Assembly (NCBI GenBank): GCA_022575985.1 | Contig: JAKSXM010000007.1 | Location: 50,250,501 to 50,314,500 of the forward strand | DNA from: Anagrus nilaparvatae | Lineage: Eukaryota > Arthropoda > Insecta > Hymenoptera > Mymaridae | DNA length: 64,000 nucleotides | Direction: 5' to 3' | Shown: positions 58,229 through 64,000 of the stretch, one piece after another | How the letters are laid out: every line of letters begins with the position of its first letter | Numbering within the stretch: the first letter of the stretch is position 1 | The notes under the pieces: model-generated | The model's database searches: none | The model's input: the letters and a program-made list of their open reading frames with translations, nothing else | Told to the model about the DNA's origin: nothing | Translations under genes and position numbers: made by a program

Positions 58229-60330
58229 ACCGGTGAAATTTCACAACCATTATGGAATTAAGACCTAATTTTTTTTTCAAAAATTTTTTCATCAAAAAAT
58301 CTCAAACTACTTTTTTTTTTTTTTAATTTGGATGTAATACCTCATTTATTTCCATGAAAGTACGATTTTTACTCGATATCTCGAATCTGATAACTAATTT
58401 TTTGAAAATTTTTTTCTCAAAATTTTTTTCACCAAAAAATACAATAAAAACTTAATTTTTTTTTATTTTTGGATGTAGTACCTAATTGATTTCTATGAGA
58501 GTACTAGTTTTAGAAATATCGTTTATAGTAATTTTTTGGACCTGAAACTTAATTTTTTCAAAATTTTTTTCTCAAAATTAAAAAAACAAAAAAATTAAAA
58601 AATCTGTAATATTTTTTTTTTTTTTTAGTGTAATACTTCCTTTAATTCCATGAAAGTACTAATATTTGAAAATTTTGCTATCGGTGGTATTTAACAACCA
58701 TTATGGAATTAAGATCTAATTTTTTTTTCAAAAATTTTTTTATCAAAAAATCTCAAACTACTTTTTTTTTTTTTTAATTTGGATGTAATACCTCATTTAT
58801 TTCCATGAAAGTACTTATATTTGGAAGTACGATTTTTACTCGATATCTCGAATCTGATAACTAATTTTTTGAAAATTTTTTTCTCAAAATTTTTTTCACC
58901 AAAAAATACAAAAAAAACTTAATTTTTTTTTATTTTTGGATGTAGTACCTAATTGATTTCTATGAGAGTACTAGTTTTAGAAATATCGTTTATAGTAATT
59001 TTTTGGACCTGAAACTTAATTTATTCAAAATTTTTTTCTTAAAATTAAAGAAACAAAAAAATTAAAAAATCTGTAATATTTTTTTTTTTTTTTAGTGTAA
59101 TACTTCCTTTAATTCCATGAAAGTACTAATATTTGAAAAATTTGCAATCGGTGGTATTTAACAACCATTATGGAATTAAGACCTAATTTTTTTTTCAAAC
59201 ATTTTTTTATCAAAAAATCTCAAACCTCCCCCTTTTTTTTTTAATTTGGAGGTAATACCTCATTTATTTCCATGAAAGTACTTATATTTGAAAGTACGAT
59301 TTTTACTCGATATCTCAAATCTAATAATTAATTTTTTGAAAATTTTTTTCCCAAAATTTTTTTCACAAAAAAATACAAAGAATACCAAATTTTTTTTTTG
59401 TTTGGACGTAGTACCTAATTAATTTCTATAAGAGTACTAGTTTTAGAAAGCTTATTCATAGTAATTTTTTGGATCTGAAACCGAATGTTTTCAAAATTTT
59501 TTTCTCAATATTAATAAAACAAAAAAATTAAAAAATCTGTAATATATATTGCTTTTTTTTAAGTGTAATACCTAGTATATTGAAAATTTTTTTCTAAAAA
59601 TTTGTTAAATAAAAAACATTAAATCACAGCAACATTTTTTTTCTTTTAAAATACAGTATTTAACTTTTTCTTATGAAATACTGATATCTCAAATTATAAT
59701 TTTTATTAGATAAAATAGACCATTATAAATATTTTGCTATTGTTAATGAGGAACCATAGTGCCAATCACTTGGCAGCGTTTTTTTTATTTAGATTCGACC
59801 GTATAAGTTATACATTGTTATATAATTTTATTGATTGTTTATAAGAAAAGTACCTAAAGTTATTATTTTAGATTTTTTTTATGTTAACTTATGAGCTACT
59901 TTATTTTATTCTACAATACTCACTTTGAAAATAAATTGTCTAATATTCGGCTGAGTCTAGGCAGTACGCGTTACGCACGCGGTGTTATTTTTCCGTCCGC
60001 TTTGCTAAATGCTCACGTAGTTCGTCCTATCTGGGCTCAGCCTTAGAAAATTTTATATACATGGGCAGTTCCAGTACTTTTCATACAGATTAAAAAAACC
60101 TTATTTTCAAAATAATGCCTATTTTCAAAATTTTGCTAAATATTTTATTTTTATTAATTTCCTTCAATTCTATCAATTTCAATTTTTTTTTTTTAATTCA
60201 AATAGTTTCTTCTTTTTTTTATAGAGCATTATAAAAACGTTCCAAATTTCTCAAAAAAGAATATATATAGTAAAATTTCTCCAGGAATCCAAAAATCGAG
60301 TCAGAATTTAATTAATTAAAGGCAAATAAA
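57419..60330 (-). repeat. right arm of the 7-kb inverted repeat
   Basis: The reverse complement of 53,351-56,259; the midpoint of the palindrome is near 56,839. The frame at 57,715-57,906 (+) and its mirror at 55,772-55,963 (-) encode the same 63 residues. The outer end stops 12 bases before a truncated CACTGAA MITE. Confidence 0.9.
58066..59776 (-). repeat. GGTTCCTC-family element in the right arm, 1.7 kb
   Basis: The mirror of 53,904-55,614 within the large inverted repeat, with (TG)n of about 19 units at 58,181-58,218. Its frames, including the His/Thr-repeat frame over the microsatellite, are not genes. Confidence 0.7.
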
Positions 60331-60341
60331 AGGTAAATAAT

Positions 60342-60407
60342 AAAAAAAAAAAATCCGCTAGTGTCAAGCGGATTTCCACTTGCCGCAAGCGGATTTTTTT
60401 TTCAGTG
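60342..60407. mobile_element. truncated CACTGAA MITE at the edge of the large palindrome
   Basis: It reads AAAAAAATCCGCTAGTGTCA, AGCGG.., CTTGCCGCAAGCGGATTTTT and ends TTTTCAGTG followed by TA. The left terminus CACTG is missing. It matches the end of the element at 25,615-25,903. Confidence 0.6.
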
Positions 60408-60776
60408 TAGGGGTTAAGGATGATCTTTAAAATATACTTTATTTTTGTCATTAATAGGCCGCCAATCAGAGCAAAAGGCACCTGAAGGTCTATAAACCAA
60501 TAGATTTAACTTTTTTTAGGCGTACTTTGACCTAATACAACTAATTTTTGAATATCTTTCGTGAGCCGATCCACTATATTGAACCAGTGATGGCCTTTGT
60601 TAAGTAATTGAAAAATTCAGCAACTTTCTGTCAAGTTAAGGGGTGGGAGTAAAAGTATAGACTCGTCTAAGAAAAGTTTTGACTGGATATGTTTATGGCA
60701 CTTCAAGAAAACTTACCTGGCACCACTAGGAGCAGTTTTTACACAACAAGTCTCTTTTATTAGTCACCAAAATCAC

Positions 60777-62447
60777 GTTCCCAGAGTCGTTAGTTTTTGG
60801 CTATGCAGAGGCTCACGCTAAAAAAAGTAACCTTCCCACGAGGAAAATTTTATTTCCGACGTTTTTATTCATTTCTCTTTAAGGTTGTAGATCGGATCTC
60901 AAAACAAAAAAAATCGACTTTTGTTTTATTTTACTTCTCAGCTGTTTTATTATGAATGACTTTACAAATTTTTTTACTTAATCAGTAATAATTAAACTTC
61001 AAAAAAAACCTACTAAAAATTTAGTGTCATGATTAGTACCATTTATAGAGGGCAGCAAAGTAGAGGCCTGAAAAGCATGGCTGCTAGATGATCTCGAAAA
61101 CGACATTCTAAAAAAAAAATACAATAAAGATTCTTGAAAAGGAAGGTCTCTTACGCAAGACTTAACCACCTTTAAAAAAAAATTTGATAAAATATAAAAA
61201 TGGGAGCGCCTGAAAAAAAAAGTACGAAAATAGACCCTGTTTTTTACCCTTCAACATCCACTAAAGCATGCAAAAAATATTTTTTTTAATGAAAAAGTGG
61301 TTAAGTCTTGTGTAATATATCTAGACGAATAAAACCCACCAACTTTTTTTGAAATCGGACCAGCCAATTCTGAGATCATCTAGCGGCCATTTGAAAAAAA
61401 GTGGTTTCGAGGAAAACGCATTTAAAGTTTTTTTTTGCTGTATTACACATACGAAACGCGCTCGATAAAACTCATTTTTTACCGTTAAAATTTTCGAATT
61501 TTATTAACATATTTTAATAGGTGATTTTTAAAGGTATAAGGAATTGAATATAAAATTAAAAAAAAAATTGATTATTTTTTTTAGGAGATCCGATCTACTG
61601 CAATTAAAAATGAAAAAATGTAATCTTTTGGTAGTAACCTTAATATTTTTCAGGTTTTCAAAGATTACATTTTTTCATTTTTAATTGCAGAAGATTTTCC
61701 AGTTTTCAATGATATTCCAACGTTTAAAGTTTTTTTCTTCATATGACCATCTTTTAATATTGTTAAAATGATAAAACTAATTAACAAAGAACAATTTTTT
61801 CAGTTTTTTGCCAATTTTCCGACGTCGAAAAATTTTTTCTATAGTCAATTAAAAAAAAATTCACATTTTTGAATTGCCATTTTTAAATATTTTCATTATG
61901 ATAAATTGCTTAGCAATAACAATATTTTTCAGTTTTCCCAATTTTCCAATGTCGGGAAATTTTTTCGTAAGTCATTTTTTTATCAGAAATTTCAAATATT
62001 TTTTTAATGAGGACATTGCTTTTCAAACAAGTTATTTTAATTAAAAAAAATTTTAAATTGCCAATTAAATGAAAAAAAAATTTAATTTTGCAACGTTGGA
62101 AAATTTGTGAAAAACTGGAAAATTTTTTCTTCTCTAGTTCTCTCATTTTAACAATATTAAAAGATGCTGATTTTGAAGAAAAAAATTCCGGCTGAAAAAT
62201 CAGATGAACACTGGAAACTCTTTTATGATTTAAAAATGTAAAAAAAAAAATTTTCTAAGTTGGGAAAAATTTCCAACGTTGGGAAATTTTTGAAAAACTG
62301 GAAAATATTAATGAGAAATGAGTTGATTTTATTTCTTATTTCAAAATTTGAAAAAAATAAACTTTGGAAAAAAATTTTCCACGTTGGAAGGTAACTTTTT
62401 TGATCGTGCCCACCTGTGCGTGGCCAAAAACTAATGACTCTGGGTGC
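60777..62447. mobile_element. 1.67-kb element with terminal inverted repeats of about 85 bp
   Basis: The left end GTTCCCAGAGTCGTTAGTTT, TTGGC.., AAGTAACCTTCCCACGAGGA is mirrored by TTCCACGTTGGAAGGTAACT, .., GGCCAAAAACTAATGACTCT at the right. The interior is low-complexity, with many CCAACGTTGGAAAATTT-type inverted phrases and a near-perfect hairpin at 61,598-61,690. No transposase frame is visible; the 78-codon minus-strand frame at 62,146-61,910 is repeat-derived. Confidence 0.5.
61598..61690. repeat. hairpin with a perfect 31-bp stem
   Basis: CTGCAATTAAAAATGAAAAA, ATGTAATCTTT (61,598-61,628) is exactly inverted at 61,660-61,690, with a loop of 31 bases. It lies inside the 60,777-62,447 element. 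It may be a nested miniature insertion or a recent inverted duplication. Confidence 0.65.
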
Positions 62448-62454
62448 GCAATTT

Positions 62455-63275
62455 CAGTGGAGTTTAGGCCGGTGCTTCGATACAAACCAGTTATAAGTTT
62501 TTTTCTTTTTATTTTTTAGGGGAAAAAAATGTCCAAAGCTAATTTTTTTATCTGGACCAATATTAAAGTGTAAAAATTTATAAATATTCAATATATTATG
62601 GTGTAATTTAACACTTGGTATTTATAATATTGCTTGAGACATTAGAGTTAACGTTCTTAAAATTAAAAAATAACTCAGTACTTTCCTCATTACCTGGAAA
62701 TAATTTTGTTTGTTAATGATAATTTTTATTATTTTCTGACTTAAATAAATTTTTTAAACAAGGGACAAAATGTTCGTTTTGACCTTGCATGAGTTGTATT
62801 CGCAAGTGTACTCGACTTACCTTTACTTGGCTGAATAATTTCAAGAAAATTTAAAAAGCAACCGATTACATAACTAACTGCTAATTAATTGCTTTTTTTC
62901 TGTAAAGAGAAAATTTTTTTAGCTCTGCAAATTTTTCGGGAAATTCTTTGTCCGCTAACTAAAGATTTAATGCCTGCGGCATAATTTCCTGCTTTTTAAT
63001 TGTTTATTTTTTGCTATAAAAATTTTTTTTTGGTTCCCTTAGGCTGAGTCTATGTAAGCGTCCATATACGGATACGCATGCGAATATTCGTATCGTGCCA
63101 ACCTATGCCTATAATATGATATATACATTCTTCTCTTATAGCTACCTCTATAAGAGCAGCAAAAGCATTACTAAAAATAAGCATATGTTGGCACTATACA
63201 AATATTTACATGTGTATTCGTATACTTATTGCTAATTATTAAAAAAAAAAAAAATTTAATAGAAAATTTAATAAA
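62455..63275. other. spacer without a supported gene
   Basis: The 22-codon frame at 62,769-62,837 (MFVLTLHELYSQVYSTYLYL and on) has a mixed composition but is very short. The GGCTGAG terminus at 63,041 is followed by ATACGGATACGCATGCG. Confidence 0.35.
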
Positions 63276-63280
63276 AGAGA

Positions 63281-63447
63281 AATATTGTACGATCTTAACA
63301 GACAAGTTGAAAATAAAAATTTAATCAATTATTTGATTTTTGCTCGACGTTTCGGTTGAAGCCTTCAACCCTCATTCAGGAGCTATAATTTATTAAATTT
63401 TTATTAAATTTTTTATTTTCACCTTGTCTGTTAAGATCATACAATAT
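63281..63447. repeat. 167-bp inverted repeat around a hammerhead-like core
   Basis: The left arm ATATTGTACGATCTTAACAG, ACAAGTTGAAAATAAAAATT is mirrored by TTATTTTCACCTTGTCTGTT, AAGATCATACAATAT on the right. The centre holds the ribozyme-like motif (63,342-63,383). It is probably a remnant of the terminal part of another Penelope-like element. Confidence 0.55.
63342..63383 (-). ncRNA. second hammerhead-ribozyme-like motif
   Basis: On the minus strand: stem I GCTC, then CTGAATGAG, stem II GGTTGA/TCAACC with loop AGGCT, then GAAAC, the triplet GTC, and GAGC, which pairs with the initial GCTC. All three hammerhead segments are present in order. Compared with the consensus CUGANGA the core has one extra base, and there is an extra G before stem II, so it may be inactive. 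The ACGTTTCGG sequence in plus orientation is typical of Penelope-derived repeats in arthropods as I recall them. Confidence 0.5.
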
Positions 63448-63825
63448 ATCTATTTTATTATTAAATTTTTACACAGACGCAAAAACTACATATTAAAAAA
63501 AAATTTTTTTTTTTAATTTGTAATTATAGGTAAGTTTAAATTTATTGAACCCAAATTCATAACACTCGTTTAAAAAAAAAGTAACGTGTTATAAAATACC
63601 ATTAAAATGATGAGAATACCCGTGAATCGCCTATTATGGGCTATTGGACATTATTTTTTAAAAAAATATGTGCTATTAGCATTTAAAGACCCGAAAACAA
63701 TAAGCTGTAGGCAAAATTGGTATTTGTTCATTAAAATAGCTTAAATTACCCCAAAAACATTCAAAACAGCCTACAAGTGCCTATTATGGGCTAGTACACC
63801 GTTTTTAGATAAATTAATAGTATAT

Positions 63826-63951
63826 TACGATCCCGTATCCAGAAAAGTAAAGAATGGCCAAAATCGCACGTAAATTACCATCCGAGGTGAAGCCGAGGTT
63901 GGTAAACTGCGATTTGGGTCATTCTTTATTTATGGACAAGGGTCGTATACG
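63826..63951. repeat. 126-bp hairpin element
   Basis: TACGATCCCGTATCCAGAAA, AGTAAAGAATGGCC at the left mirrors CATTCTTTATTTATGGACAA, GGGTCGTA at the right. AAATCGCACG and TTTACC-type phrases pair inside, around GAGGTGAAGCCGAGG. A miniature foldback element without coding capacity. Confidence 0.55.
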
Positions 63952-64000
63952 ATTTTTCATTGTCAGTGGCGAGAAAACGTGTCGTTTCGTGGCGTGAAAT

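Noticed and set aside
58059..58295. frame with long His/Thr repeat
   Set aside because: It is the translation of the CA/TG microsatellite inside a transposon-like repeat.

Overview
This is about 64 kb of very AT-rich (roughly three quarters A+T) nuclear DNA from an animal, most likely an arthropod and probably an insect. The reasons are: spliced genes with GT-AG introns, a tRNA-Tyr gene with a 15-nt intron, non-LTR retrotransposon tails, a Penelope-like element with a GIY-YIG endonuclease, and many palindromic miniature elements. There are no bacterial operons, no rRNA and no CRISPR array. Most bases are non-coding or transposon-derived, and most long open frames are chance frames or shadows of repeats.

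Layout. 1-4.0 kb: a minus-strand gene for a small secreted protein (signal peptide, CLPKLICEL motif), with a TATA box near 4,010, a 5' UTR intron and two competing last exons. 4-8.2 kb: repeats, including a foldback element (7.16-7.98 kb) that recurs at 56.3 kb. 8.27-10.1 kb: the best gene of the window, a minus-strand gene of eight coding exons whose introns are all phase 0. It encodes a 223-residue membrane-anchored, probably coiled-coil protein of unknown family. 10-23 kb: intergenic DNA with several foldback elements and one candidate coding exon at 20.2 kb. 23.5-24.4 kb: a plus-strand gene with an intron in its 5' UTR and a 163-residue helical protein. 24.5-45 kb: mostly empty AT-rich DNA with MITEs, tRNA-Tyr (31.5 kb), isolated candidate exons and the 3' end of a LINE (42.85-43.5 kb).

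45.7-47.8 kb: a 5'-truncated Penelope-like retroelement (reverse transcriptase plus GIY-YIG) between two 290-bp inverted terminal copies that carry hammerhead-ribozyme-like motifs. 51.0-52.5 kb: a repeat cluster with a tRNA-derived SINE lying head to head with the 3' end of a second LINE. 53.35-60.33 kb: a very large, nearly perfect inverted repeat (two arms of about 2.9 kb) whose spacer contains a further palindromic element. 60.3-64 kb: more foldback elements, including a second hammerhead-like motif nested in an inverted repeat at 63.3 kb.

The host genes show no evident functional relation to each other. The unusual features are the number and nesting of palindromic elements, the giant inverted repeat, and the ribozyme-like motifs at retroelement ends. 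Gene models were built by eye from splice signals and reading frame, with no homology search.
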